From Bubalus kerabau (lineage: Eukaryota; Chordata; Mammalia; Artiodactyla; Bovidae), in assembly GCF_029407905.1 (NCBI RefSeq), contig NC_073637.1, forward strand, positions 48,298,501 through 48,362,500: a DNA stretch of 64,000 bases, in the 5' to 3' direction. A program made the position numbers and the translations under genes. Below the pieces are notes generated by a model that ran no database searches, was not told the DNA's origin, and worked only from the letters and a program-made list of their open reading frames with translations. Positions 1 to 10,324 of the stretch are shown piece by piece (the stretch's first letter is position 1; each line of letters begins with the position of its first letter).

Positions 1-198
1 AACTCTAAGTGTTGTTTATATATCTTGGATACAAGTGCCTTATCAGAGATATGATTTGCAAATATTTTCTCTCCTTCTGTCTGTTGCTTTTTAATTTTCT
101 TGATAGTATCATTTGTAGCACAGAAGTTTTAAATTTTGGTATAGTTACTTGTATAGTTTCATTGTTGACTTGGAAAAAACTCACTTCACTCTTCCCAC
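1..198 (-). mobile_element. L1 LINE fragment, antisense (ORF2 3' part)
   Basis: The text resembles the reverse complement of mammalian L1 ORF2: a 'ggatacaagtgccttatcag' phrase, then 'atttgcaaatattttctc'. A second copy of the same L1 region lies near 12840-12900. The element resumes at 1153 and 1422-1640, so the LTR, microsatellite and SINE between them are later insertions. It continues off the left edge of the window. It encodes nothing intact. Confidence 0.75.
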
Positions 199-1075
199 TG
201 TGTTTTTTTAATACGACTACCACACTCACAATACTTCTAACACCAGATGTGTGTGGGGTTTTCCCCACACCAAACCATCTCTAACACTAGCTGGGTATCC
301 TATAATTCAACTCAATTCTGACATGAGCTGCCTGAAGATATGGTCGGATCCCACAAGCTAAGGGCTCGGTCCCACAAGACTGCCCCCACTTCAGGTGACT
401 GTCTCAAATCCAGCTGGTTTCCTATGCTTCTGCCCAACTGGCTATAAATGGGAGGTTCACCCAACCCCTTCCTTGGGTCTGATTAATTTGCTACAGAAGT
501 CCATAAAACTCAGGGAAAAAAAAAAATCTTACATTTGCTGGTTCATTATTAAAGGTCATGATAAAAAGATACAGATGAAGCTGTATGTAGGGCGAGGTCT
601 GGGAGAGTCCTTAGCACAGGAGCTTCTGTCCCTTCGAGCTGAGGTAAGTCACCCTCACTGCACACAAACGTGTGCACACACCTGGAAGCTCTCCAGGTGT
701 GTGTGCTTCTTTGGGGATGCTGTACTTTAGGGATTTTTGTGATGGTTTCATCACATAGGCATGATTGATCACTAACTCAGTTTCCAGCCCCTTCTCACCT
801 TCCTAGAGGATAGGGGTGGGGACTGAAATCTCCAAGCTTGTAATCATGGTTTGGTCTTTTGGTGACCAACTCCCACCCAGAAATTCACCAAGTGCTGTCT
901 CATAAGAACAAAAGACGCTTCTTCTACCCAGGAAATTTCAAGGGACTTAGGAGCTCTAGGTCAGGAATGAGGGTCAAAGACCAGACATTAGAACAAAAGA
1001 CACTTCTAGTGCTCTTATCACTTAGGAAATTTCGAGAGTTTTAGAAGCTCTGGGCCAGGAACAGGAGGCAGAGAC
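199..1075 (+). mobile_element. Probable solo LTR of an endogenous retrovirus (family not named)
   Basis: About 0.88 kb interrupts the L1. It begins with TG and has the composition and phrasing I associate with old mammalian ERV LTRs, including stretches around 'gctataaatgggaggttcac' and 'tgattaatttgctacagaag'. No gag, pol or env coding is present, so it would be a solo LTR. Family and exact edges are uncertain; the 3' edge runs into a microsatellite. The short open frames here (395-730, 859-1044) have no recognisable product. Confidence 0.45.
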
Positions 1076-1076
1076 A

Positions 1077-1137
<61 letters not shown>

Positions 1138-1152
1138 TTATTTATTTATTAT
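1076..1152. repeat. Compound microsatellite (TG)n(TA)n(TTTA)n
   Basis: About ten TG units pass into about sixteen TA units and then four to five TTTA units. The tract sits at the junction of the LTR-like sequence and resumed L1. It is likely polymorphic in length. Confidence 0.95.
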
Positions 1153-1189
1153 TTCATAACTGTTTCATCCTACATACTGTTACCTAACC

Positions 1190-1421
1190 TAAGGTCCTTC
1201 CCCAGTGGCTCAACGGTAAGGAATCTACCTGCAATGCAGGAGATGGGGGTTTGATCCCTGGGTTGGGAAGATCTCCTGGGGAAGGAAATGGCAACCAGCT
1301 CCAGTATTCTTGCCTGGGAAATCCCATGGACAGAGGAGCCTTGCAGGCTACGGTTCATAGGTCGCAAAAAGTCCAACACAACTTGATGACTAAACAACAA
1401 CATAGCTGTCCTACCCTAAAT
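1190..1421 (+). mobile_element. Bov-tA SINE
   Basis: tRNA-Glu-derived ruminant SINE. It has the 'ccagtggctcaacggtaagg' head, the 'tgcaatgcaggag' segment, 'ctccagtattcttgcctggg' and a BovB-derived tail. The flanks carry a degraded ~20-bp duplication of the L1 target (1173-1192 and 1422-1441, both ending 'acctaaggtc'). Confidence 0.9.
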
Positions 1422-1640
1422 ACTGCTGCCTGACCTAAGGTCATGGAGATTTACTCCCGTGTTATCTTCAAAGACTTTTTTATCACCTACATTTAGGTCT
1501 GTGATCCATTTTGAGTCATTTGTGTGTATGGTGTGAAGGTCAGAGCCCAACATCATTGTCTTGTGTGTGGCTGTTTCATTGTCTCAGAACCGATTGTTAA
1601 AGAGATTACTTCCCCCATTGAATTGTCTTGACCAATTAAC
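1422..1640 (-). mobile_element. L1 LINE fragment, antisense (continuation of 1-198)
   Basis: Resumes the same L1 after the SINE, with 'ggtcatggagatttactcc', 'gatccattttgagtcatttg' and 'cccccattgaattgtcttg', all standard antisense L1 ORF2 phrases. The short stretch 1153-1189 before the SINE is also part of it. Confidence 0.75.
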
Positions 1641-1874
1641 CAGAAATGTGAGGGTTGGGTTGATTTTTATACTAGCATGCCTTCCATACTCCTCCAAAAG
1701 TTACCATTAATTAAATTGCTCTGTCTTATTGTTTGGGAAATATCTGATGTATTCCTAGGAAAGAGAATTTGCAGAGTATACGTTTACCAACAGAATATGA
1801 CATCTTAAAGATGACTTTGAGCCCCCCTCCGTGTTTTATAAGGAATATTAGTTTTTAAATTAATAGATCAGCAA

Positions 1875-2085
1875 TAATTATAATAACAGTAATAGTAGGA
1901 TATATTGGGCCTGGAACTGTGCTAAGTTCCACGTTTCTTTCAATATGTGGAGCATTTAATCTTCACAAGAAGAATTTAAGCTCAGTGTATACTTGTTTCC
2001 CCAGATGAGAAAACTGAGGCTTAAAGGCATTGAGTAACTTGCCTCACACAGTAAGTCACTTGTACATTTCCAAATCTCAGATGAA
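1875..2085 (-). repeat. MIR SINE, antisense
   Basis: Ancient mammalian tRNA-derived SINE read in reverse: 'ataataacagtaatag', then a 'ctgtgctaag' core, then 'gatgagaaaactgaggctta' and 'gagtaacttgcc'. The 234 bases before it (1641-1874) show nothing I recognise. Confidence 0.85.
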
Positions 2086-2265
2086 GTGATCATCCTCTGT
2101 AAAACTTGTAGATCCTGCCTACTAGCAGACACAAAAGTCTAAATGTTCCCTCGGGGTATGAGAGTGTGGTCAAAACAACCCACTAAAAACCTGAAATTTC
2201 CTTGAAGGCCCCATTTACTTTAATGGAAAAGAAAACTGCATTAAAAATTACATGGATTTAAATTT

Positions 2266-2494
2266 AATTTAATTTAATTTTTTTTCTTTTTTAAATTTTA
2301 TTTTATTTTTAAACTTTACATAATTGTATTAGTTTTGCCAAATATCAAAATGAATCTGCCACAGGTATACATGTGTTCCCCATCCTGAACCCTCCTCCCT
2401 CCTCCCTCCCCATACCATCCCTCTGGGTCGTCCCAGTGCACTAGCCCCAAGCATCCAGTATCGTGCATCGAACCTGGACTGGCAACTCGTTTTA
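2266..2494 (-). mobile_element. L1_BT-type L1 3' end, 5'-truncated
   Basis: Antisense 3' UTR of the ruminant L1: T-rich tail, 'aactttacataattgtatta', 'cacaggtatacatgtgttcc', 'ctccctcctccctcc' and 'gcatccagtatcgtgcatcg'. About 25 bases flank each side (2240-2265 and 2495-2520) as an imperfect direct duplication with 3 mismatches, which fits an L1 TSD. The same 3' end recurs at 7833 and 16915. Confidence 0.9.
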
Positions 2495-2520
2495 ATTAAA
2501 AATTGCATGAGTTTAAATTT

Positions 2521-2745
2521 GACCTTTTGTTGTTGTTGTTCAGTTACTCAGTCGTGTTCGACTCTCTGCGACCCCATGGACTGCAGCATGCCAGGAGTCT
2601 TCACTATCTTCACCATCTCCTGAAGTTTGCTCAAACTCATGTCCATTGAGTCGATGATGCCATCCAACCATCTCATGCTCTGCCACCCCTTCCTCCTCCT
2701 GTCCCCAATCTTTCTCAGCATCAGGGTCTTTTCCAATTCATGCAA
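2521..2745 (-). mobile_element. BovB LINE 3' end, antisense
   Basis: Reverse complement of the BovB 3' terminus: a 'cagttactcagtcgtgttcg' start, then 'gaccccatggactgcagcat', 'catccaaccatctcatg' and 'cagcatcagggtcttttcc'. It is severely 5'-truncated and no protein is left. Confidence 0.9.
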
Positions 2746-2867
2746 AAATTTAATCTCCATAATACCTACATTTACTTTAACTAGATAATATGTTTATTTA
2801 AATGAAGCTTGTTCCTGGAGGTAACACACAGGAGGAGGGAATTCCTTTATTTCTTCTTCATCCTTTT

Positions 2868-3066
2868 TTGGTTTTAATAATTATTTATTTATTTGGCTGC
2901 ACACAGCCTCAGTTGTGAAAAGTCGTGGATCACAACTGAATGATCTCTAGTTGTGGCATGCCAACTCCTAGTAGCATGTGGGATCTAGTTCCCTGACAGG
3001 GACAGAACCCAGGCCCCCTGCACTGGAAGCATGAGTCTTAGCCACTGGACCACTAGAGAAGTCCTT
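2868..3066 (-). mobile_element. CHR-type SINE, antisense
   Basis: Cetartiodactyl tRNA-derived SINE in reverse: 'tttatttggctgcacacagc', 'gcatgtgggatctagttccc', 'acagaacccaggccccctgc', then 'ccactggaccactagagaag'. It is diverged, consistent with an older insertion than Bov-tA. Confidence 0.85.
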
Positions 3067-4801
3067 TTAAAATTGCAGTTAAAATGTTGCAACTGAACAT
3101 ATTGCCTCTTGAAAAGCCACCTAGAACTATCCCTAGGTCTCTCAGAAAGAGCCCTTGCGGGTCACAGGATTCTGCTGATAACAGCGCTGTGTCTGACTGA
3201 AGGACTCCGCATGTTCCTGAAGCATGGCTATAAAACAATTTCCTTTAAGCAAATCTGATTTTCATACTAACTTACATGATGGGAGTGAAGATGTATTCCT
3301 ACAGGAACAAAGAAACGTAGCCCCAACATGTAATTTGGAAACAATTGCATCTGCAGGAAAGGTTTTCAAAATCACCTATTTAAAAAGAATGTATCATTTT
3401 TGATAAAACAATAATAAAGCCAAACTAAGTCACAAGGAGAATGAATAGTATGCTGAAACTTACAATACTGTGTTAGAATCTACATTTCCTCATGGAATGG
3501 TTTCCTCAAAAGAAAATTTGTCTACTGTGTACTCTGGGCTTTATAGTCAACCTGTTACTGGTTTTAAAAGGAAAACAAAAAAGTGTTAAGATGCCTAACA
3601 TTTTTGAATATGTTAATTAAGGTTGATCATTCTCTTAGATAATTCATGGTCAGAGCCATGGATGGGTTTGTTTAATATCCTTTTCAATAACGAAAACGGG
3701 TTTATTCTACATATGGATGTCTTTATAATCCTTTCTCTTGGACTTGATTTTCACAACTGGTGTGCAGTTTTCTGACTTAGCATTCAGAAAAGGAAAGGGA
3801 TGACCTGCCAGTCAGCTGATCTTGAAATTTAGTAATTTCAGAAGGTCTTTCCTAAACCTTTTCATTAAGCAAGGTGGAGCATCAAGAAGGATAACTTGTC
3901 AGAGGGTGATCCTGGGGACGTACCAGGCAAACTGGTGAAGCAGATGAACCAGAGGTCTGTGCGTAATAGAACAAAGGAGTATCTCAGGAAGAATGCATTG
4001 TAAGATAAAAGGGTCAGAGTGTAAAGAGAAGAATCCAGTAAGAAGCTTTGGTCCCGGCAAAAAATTGACAGCACTCTCAAACTGAATAGTTGAAGAGCTT
4101 TTAATAAAGATGCTATGTACAAAGGTGTGGCATTAAGGAAACCAATAAGAACTGGTGCAATGTCTCAGGACAGGACCATGTGGTCACTAGAATACAGAGA
4201 GGACACCCAGCGGGAAGTGGGGGGCAGGTATTGGGGGAATGACTACCTTTACCTCATTCTCCTCTTAACCTCCATCTTCTACCGGTTTCTCCCATTGGTC
4301 AAAGCCAAGCAGACACCAAAGGGGTCTTTGCGTCCACTTAGGTGTCAATGCCCTCCATCATAGAACTCCAGGAACATGGCTGTGATTGATCAATTGTGCT
4401 TATTGCTGTTTGTAATGGACGAGAATGCACACACACCCTGGAAAACACTGGGAGTCTTAGAAGGGGATGCAAGAGAGGATTTATTTCTAGGATTTGGGCT
4501 GGCGGTCGGTAATCTGGGAAAGCACTGAAGAAGCGAGAAGCTTAGTTGTGGGTCGATCCTGTTGGGAAGTGAGACAAAACTTCTTACCAGTTACAGCTAG
4601 GTCTCACCCCATGGCTCCATCATTATAAATAAGATTTATTTGGCTACCCAATCATAGACTTGCCCCACTTTCTCATAGCACCCCCCCTCCTCTAATTAAG
4701 ATGATTGGTTATGTTTGTAGCTCACACAGTGTTCACATTTTTGTCTGTGTTCCCACGTGAGTGTAGAGTGCTCCTGCTATCTTGATCCATGAGGGTCACA
4801 G
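3067..4801. other. Unassigned non-coding sequence
   Basis: No family recognised with confidence and no convincing exon. Open frames at 3865-4122 (-) and 4115-4363 (+) lack any domain I know. Part of 4080-4380 has the feel of an old LTR in reverse (a T-rich start and 'cccattggtcaaagccaag'), but I would not name it. A run of C at 4681-4688 is notable only for slippage. Confidence 0.5.
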
Positions 4802-4996
4802 CCTGTCTGATGCTGAGGTTCTACATTAGATTCCAAGCTCTGTCTTTCCATATCCACCTTGCTGGGCAGTCAGCAAGGTTGATCCCTGGGCAAGAGAAAG
4901 GCAGTTCCTATTCTCTGGGACCTGGCCTGATGTAATCAGGCCTCAGGGCTCTAGTGTTGAATATAAAATTTTTATAGAACCTCAACATCAGACAAG
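4802..4996. repeat. Inverted-repeat element with three internal hairpins
   Basis: Outer arms at 4802-4823 and 4975-4996 are reverse complements over 22 bases with 2 mismatches. Inside are three further perfect inverted repeats: 4856-4864/4871-4879 (9 bp), 4893-4898/4911-4916 (6 bp) and 4924-4930/4936-4942 (7 bp, GGCCTGA/TCAGGCC). Together they could form a multibranched fold. It may be a MITE-like relic or part of an unrecognised LTR. I saw no clear flanking TSD. Confidence 0.6.
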
Positions 4997-6889
4997 AGCA
5001 TGAAAGATGGAAGGCTCTGAGTCCAATGTGATGTTTGTCATCAGGCCACATCTCTGAGCCCGATTCTCCATGAGGAAAAGTAAGAAGTGATTTTGTTTCC
5101 CTTGAAAAGAAAAAAAGAAAAGCCCCACCTTGGGCTGCCTCCTAACAGAACATGATACGGAGGGAAGAGGACCTTCTTTCCCACATCACTGGAGGTTACT
5201 GGACCCTGTGCAACTTGGGCACTAGGAGGGATGGTTAACTCTGTGAAGGTGTCTGGCAGGCCACGGAGGAGGACTGCATTCTGGCACCTGATTGGAAAGT
5301 GATGCTCAGAGAAGCAGAGGAGGCCATTGGTCTGTGAGCACAGAACAGATGTCCTCTAGGGATCCCCAGATACACACAAGGGGCTTTATAGGAAGCTGAG
5401 ATCTTGAATTATGTAGAAGGAATGAAGGAAGGAAGGACCAGAGAAATTGGGGCTTACCCTTATTGTCACTTTGTTAATATCCATGGTCTGTTGAGGTATA
5501 GTGGAACCTAGCATAAATATTTTAAAACACCAAATCAACCAATTTCAAGTGCATTTAATTAAAATGAGCCTCTTCCTCAGTTTGGCAACGATGCACAATG
5601 CACTTTTAACAGCTTTGTGCATCATTCCCAACCTGTAAATGCAGATAATCAGGTTTACTTATTTATAAGGTTCTTTGAGGGCTGGGGATGAAAGTCTCTT
5701 TTAAAGTACAAAGCATTAATTTTTTGTGACAGAGTGCTGTACGAGAAATGAACATGAAGCGATAGAAACAAGTTTGTGTTCTTTCTGGCTTTTGGTTTTT
5801 AGTTGCTTTCTTCAGTGAGACACAAAAGCCAGCCTCCAACAGGAGATCTGGGGTTTGAGATAACAGAACTAATAAAGTCCTGGAAGTATAAAATCCTAGA
5901 TAGGCTCAAATCGGCTACTCCTTTTGAAGATGGGAGAAGTAAATTGATAGTCAGAGTATTCTGTACAAATGAACTCATTTCAGTAAGTTGCACTGATAAG
6001 CCTAGGAGTATGTAAATGGACCTCTATTTATAGACCCGTTACATCCATTTTTGACCAGGACGAGCCAGTGGAACGATTGCAATAGTCAATCATTACAAGT
6101 AACTAGACCACAAGAGAAAAATTTGCCAGTTGCTAGGTGATGACTTTCAATCTATCATTTTAAGCAATAAATATAAGATGAAGTTATGAGGAGAGAAGCT
6201 ATTCATAGCTAAAACTCTAGCTTAAATGGCTATTATTTATTGCATGGAACTGAAATCGGATGAAGTTGAGAAACCCAGCATACCAACCCAGAAGCCAAGA
6301 TGCTATACCAGCGGACATCTTTCAAGGACAAAACCAAAGGTAAAGAGAGAACAAGGATTTAGGAGAAGGATGAAGAGGATACATGTTAAAAACAAAAAAA
6401 CAAAAAAAAAACACCATGGACCTGACTGTGTCACTTCTTATTATGCTTCAAACCATGAAAGGCAAAAGGAGTAAGCATTGTTTCATTATTTAGAACTTTG
6501 CCATTTCTCAAAAAGATGAAAAGTCCATCAGACCCTATCAATTAGCAAGCAGGTGGCAATAATGTATTTGGCACAATGGCAGACGTGAATGTCATGGAAG
6601 GCCCTGCTCTCGGAGAGCATGGAAATCAGTCTGGAAATACACGTAATCCAAGTGAAACAGAGAGTCACAAAAGGCATCAAAATCCATTGGTTAAAACCTA
6701 TACCTGACCTAAAGCAAGTGCTTCATCAATGCCAGGTTTAACGATAAAGAATTGTGTAGCACAGTGTATACTATTGCTGGTCTATAAGGTGGAAACTTCA
6801 GCTGTCTAAAACACAGCTGAGAATTACAAAGCACAAGAAAAAGCCTTCCCTCATCACCCATTTACCTTCACAAGCCCGGTCTTCTAGAA
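4997..6889. other. Unassigned sequence, mostly single-copy in appearance
   Basis: No repeat family recognised over about 1.9 kb, apart from short A-rich runs (5106-5122, 6391-6411). Open frames at 5799-5993 (-), 5803-6015 (+) and 6226-6474 (+) are short. The last is Lys-rich only because of an A-rich tract. No splice-flanked exon is evident. Confidence 0.5.
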
Positions 6890-7069
6890 CAGTGGTTCTC
6901 ATACTTTAGGGTGCATCAGAATCACCTGGGGAACTTGGTTAGTCACACATCACTGGGCCCCACCTCCCAGAGTTTCAGATCCAGTAGGTCTAAGATCATT
7001 TGCCTTTCTAATGTGTTCCCAGATGATAGTGATACTTCTGATTTGGGGAGCATATTTTGAGAACTACTG
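6890..7069. mobile_element. MER5A-type hAT-Charlie MITE
   Basis: Complete-looking 180-bp non-autonomous hAT element. The left end 'cagtggttctcatacttta' and right end 'ttttgagaactactg' are inverted repeats of each other. Internal 'gtgcatcagaatcacctggg' and 'ctgggccccacctcccagag' match MER5A. Its orientation is opposite to the copies at 42928, 56240 and 62019. No convincing 8-bp TSD remains, as expected for an old insertion. Confidence 0.85.
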
Positions 7070-7109
7070 ATGTCAAAGATTTTAAGCAAATTTAAAGGCA
7101 TGAAAGAAG

Positions 7110-7375
7110 AAAATAATAACAGCTAGTACTTAATGGGTACCCACGATGTCACTATGCTTCAAATCCTCTATTAGGGGATAGATGGAATGATTGATGATAG
7201 ATAAAGAGATGATAGATAGATGATAGAGAGAAAGTCTCTAGTTTTCATATATGCATAAACACAAAAATAGGCATTATGAATTTCTAATTTTATAGATAAA
7301 AACCTGGAACTAGGAGAAATGAAAACACTTTCCCACAGCTTGTAAGAGGTAGAACACAGTTTTGAACTCTAGCCT
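7110..7375 (-). repeat. MIR SINE, antisense, split by a GATA microsatellite
   Basis: Left part 7110-7165 ('aataataacagctagtactt') and right part 7262-7375 ('ttttatagataaaaacctgg', 'cacagcttgtaagagg') read as reversed MIR. They are separated by a (GATA)n-like run at about 7174-7228 with interrupted GATA/GATG units. Confidence 0.7.
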
Positions 7376-7510
7376 GTCTCAGTTAAAGCCTACGGTCCCT
7401 TCCCCATACCATTCTGCATCTCAGCAAGGCAGCAGTCACCTGTTGACGATAAAAAACACCAGCTCACAGTGTTAGAAGAGCTTAAAAACCAACCAAAACC
7501 AGAAAGTAGA

Positions 7511-7833
7511 ACAGACAGCATATTAAAAAGCAGTGACATTACTTTGCCAACAAAGGTCTGTCTAGTCAAAGCTATGGTTTTTCCAGTAGTCATGTATGGA
7601 TGTGAGTTGGACTGTAAAGAAAGCTGAGTGCTGAAGAATTGATGCTGTTGAACTGTGGTGTTGGAGAAGACTCTTGAGAGTCCCTTGGACTGCAAGGAGA
7701 TCCAACCAGTCCATCCTAAAGGAAATCAGTCCTGAATATTCATTGGAAGGACTGATGCTGAAGCATCAATACTTTGGCCACCTGATGCAAAGAACAGACT
7801 CATTTGAAAAGACCCCGATGCTGGGAAAGATTT
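7511..7833 (+). mobile_element. BovB LINE 3' fragment, left half
   Basis: Sense BovB C-terminal and 3' sequence: 'cattactttgccaacaaagg', 'gtagtcatgtatggatgtga' and 'ctgcaaggagatccaaccag'. It is cut at 7833 by an L1 and resumes at 9174 with a shared 'gctgggaaagatt'. Frame shifts make it non-coding. Confidence 0.95.
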
Positions 7834-9173
7834 TTTTTTTTAAACTTTACATAATTGTATTAGTTTTGCCAAATATCAAAATGAATCCACCACAGGTATA
7901 CATGTGTTCCCCATCCTGAACCCTCCTCCCTCCTCCCTCCCCATTCCATCCCTCTGGGTCGTCCCAGTGCACCAGCCCCAAGCATCCAGTATCGTGCATC
8001 GAACCTGGACTGGCAACTCGTTTCATACATGATATTTTACATGTTTCAATGCCATTCTCCCAAATCTTCCCACCCTCTCTCTCTCTCACAGAGTCCATAA
8101 GACTGTTCTATACATCAGTGTCTCTTTTGCTGTCTCGTACACAGGGTTATTGTTACCATCTTTCTAAATTCCATATATATGCATTAGTATACTGTATTGG
8201 TGTTTTTCTTTCTGGCTTACTTCACTCTGTATAATAGGCTCCAGTTTCATCCATCTCATTAGAACTGATTCAAATGTATTCTTTTTAATGGCTGAGTAAT
8301 ACTCCATTGTGTATATGTACCACAGCTTTCTTATCCATTCATCTGCTGATGGACATCTAGGTTGCTTCCATGTCCTGGCTATTATAAACAGTGCTGCGAT
8401 GAACATTGGGGTACACGTGTCTCTTTCCCTTCTGGTTTCCTCAGTGTGTATGCCCAGCAGTGGGATTGCTGGATCATAAGGCAGTTCTATTTCCAGTTTT
8501 TTAAGGAATCTCCACACTGTTCTCCATAGTGGCTGTACTAGTTTGCATTCCCACCAACAGTGCAAGAGGGTTCCCTTTTCTCCACACCCTCTCCAGCATT
8601 TATTGCTTGTAGACTTTTGGATCGCAGCCATTCTGACTGGTATGAAATGGTACCTCATAGTGGTTTTGATTTGCATTTCTCTGATAATGAGTGATGTTGA
8701 GCATCTTTTCATGTGTTTGTTAGCCATCTGTATGTCTTCTTTGGAGAAATGTCTATTTAGTTCTTTGGCCCATTTTTTGATTGGGTCATTTATTTTTCTG
8801 GAGTTGAGCTGTAGGAGTTGCTTATATATTCTCGAGATTAGTTGTTTGTCAGTTGCTTCATTTGCTATTATCTTCTCCCATTCTGAAGGCTGTCTTTTCA
8901 CCTTGCTAATAGTTTCCTTTGATGTGCAGAGGCTTTTAAGGTTAATTCGGTCCCATTTGTTTATTTTTGCTTTTATTTCCAATATTCTGGGAGGTGGGTC
9001 ATAGAGGATCCTGCTGTGATGTATGTCAGAGAGTGTTTTGCCTATGTTCTCCTCTAGGAGTTTTACAGTTTCTGGTCTTACGTTTAGATCATTAATCCAT
9101 TTTGAGTTTATTTTTGTGTATGGTGTTAGAAAGTGTTCTAGTTTCATTCTTTTACAAGTGGTTGACCAGATTT
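7833..9173 (-). mobile_element. L1_BT LINE, 5'-truncated, inserted in BovB
   Basis: A 1.34-kb ruminant L1 3' portion in reverse. The T-run at 7831-7841 is its poly(A) tail and 8164 is the end of ORF2. A perfect 13-14-bp TSD ('gctgggaaagatt', 7820-7832 and 9174-9186) flanks it and restores BovB continuity when removed. Little decay and an open ORF2 remnant suggest a young insertion. Confidence 0.97.
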
Positions 9174-9324
9174 GCTGGGAAAGATTTGAGGGCAGGAGGA
9201 GAAGGGGACGACAGAGGATGAGATGGTTGGATGGCATTACCGACTCCATGGACATGGGTTTGAGTAAACTCCGGGAGTTGGTGATGGACAGGGAGACCTG
9301 GTGTGCTGTAGTCCATGGGGTCAC
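8164..9324 (-). pseudogene. L1 ORF2 C-terminal remnant fused in frame to antisense BovB
   Basis: An open frame of 386 codons. Residues 1 to about 50 come from antisense BovB DNA (9174-9324) and are not L1 protein. From about residue 51 on it is the L1 ORF2p C-terminal region downstream of the RT domain. Residues 243-260 form the L1 cysteine-rich motif C-X3-C-X7-H-X4-C. The frame ends at the natural ORF2 stop. Endonuclease and RT domains are missing through 5' truncation, so it cannot retrotranspose. No promoter is visible, and the initiator Met lies in BovB and is accidental. Confidence 0.9.
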
Positions 9325-9362
9325 AAAGAGTTGGACATGACTGAGAGACTGAACTGATCTGA
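9174..9362 (+). mobile_element. BovB LINE 3' end, right half
   Basis: Continuation of 7511-7833 after the L1. It runs through 'gatgagatggttggatggca', 'catggacatgggtttgag' and the terminal 'catgactgagagactgaact'. Confidence 0.95.
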
Positions 9363-10058
9363 CAGAAGAAAATACAAAAAAATCACAGTAGCTGTGGTTT
9401 TTTTGACATACAGTCTGCCCCTCTGCAGGCTGGAGAGAAGGAACCAGTGTTGAACTGCACAGTATTATTGCTTGGGGTGACCAAGCAGTGGGGTGGGTGG
9501 CCAGGCCTCCCTGATGGCTCTAACCTTCTTATGGTTGAAGCAGAAACTGGCTGGGATGACTTTCAAAATCCAGAGAATGGACAAAAAGAGATGCTTTAAA
9601 ATTACACACTCTCTTGGAAGGGCTCATATTTCTCCACACTGACATTGACTTTGACCCCAAATAATATGTGGAAGCCAGCAGGGTTAGAGCTCTAAAAAGT
9701 GTCTCCTCTCCCTCTTCCTCCTGCTTCTGCTCCTTACACAAAGAAGAGCTTTTGGTTCCGAGCCGAGAGTGGCCATGTAACATTTGGAAGTAGGCACCCA
9801 TTCCCCTCGTCACAACTCCTACCCACTCCTACCCACGCTTTTGCTTCCTGCCTTGAGATAATATAAGCCCCTCAGGTTTTGTATCATCCAGATATTCTTT
9901 TCCTTTTTCTGATAAATTAACTTTATTATATTTTGTACATAACAGATAAGTGGTGATTGGGGGAAGATTATAAACAATATAATTAGGAGTGCATTTCCAG
10001 CAAAAACAAAGCTTTTAGGTTTTCCTTCACTCTTTGTTAAATATTTCAGGACCTGTAA
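9363..10058. other. Unassigned non-coding sequence
   Basis: No repeat or gene recognised. The 94-codon reverse frame at 9529-9813 has no known domain. The stretch is AT-rich toward 9900-10000. Confidence 0.5.
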
Positions 10059-10068
10059 ATTAATGCCA

Positions 10069-10276
10069 GGGGTTTCCCTGGTGGCTCAGTGGTAAAGAAT
10101 CCTCCTGCAATGCAGGAGATGCAGGTTACATCTCTGGGTCAGGAAGATCCGCTGGAGAAGGGATATGGCAACTACTCCAGTATTCTTGCCTGGGAAGTCC
10201 CATGGACAGAGGATCCTGTCTGGCTACAGTCCACAGGATTGCGGAAGAGTTGGACAGACCTAGCAACTAAACAACC
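10069..10276 (+). mobile_element. Bov-tA SINE with clean TSD
   Basis: Full-length head-to-tail Bov-tA: 'tttccctggtggctcagtgg', then 'tgcaatgcaggagatgcag', then 'ctccagtattcttgcctggg'. It is flanked by a perfect 10-bp TSD, ATTAATGCCA (10059-10068 and 10277-10286). It lies just 50 bases upstream of the CpG-rich stretch. Confidence 0.97.
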
Positions 10277-10324
10277 ATTAATGCCAACAGTTTTCTACAC
10301 TTGGGGTTTACCTTCCCCTTCCCC

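Noticed and set aside
1190..1421. tRNA-like head of Bov-tA as a possible functional tRNA gene
   Set aside because: The tRNA-Glu-like part belongs to a dispersed SINE that recurs about 20 times here. It lacks an intact cloverleaf and continues into SINE body and tail.
6226..6474. 82-codon Lys/Arg-rich plus frame resembling a nuclear protein
   Set aside because: The basic run comes from an A-rich tract. No homology recognised and no exon signals.
8543..9004. 153-codon plus-strand frame with hydrophobic stretches
   Set aside because: It is the antisense shadow of L1 ORF2. The apparent membrane segments are an artefact of reading A-rich ORF2 backwards.
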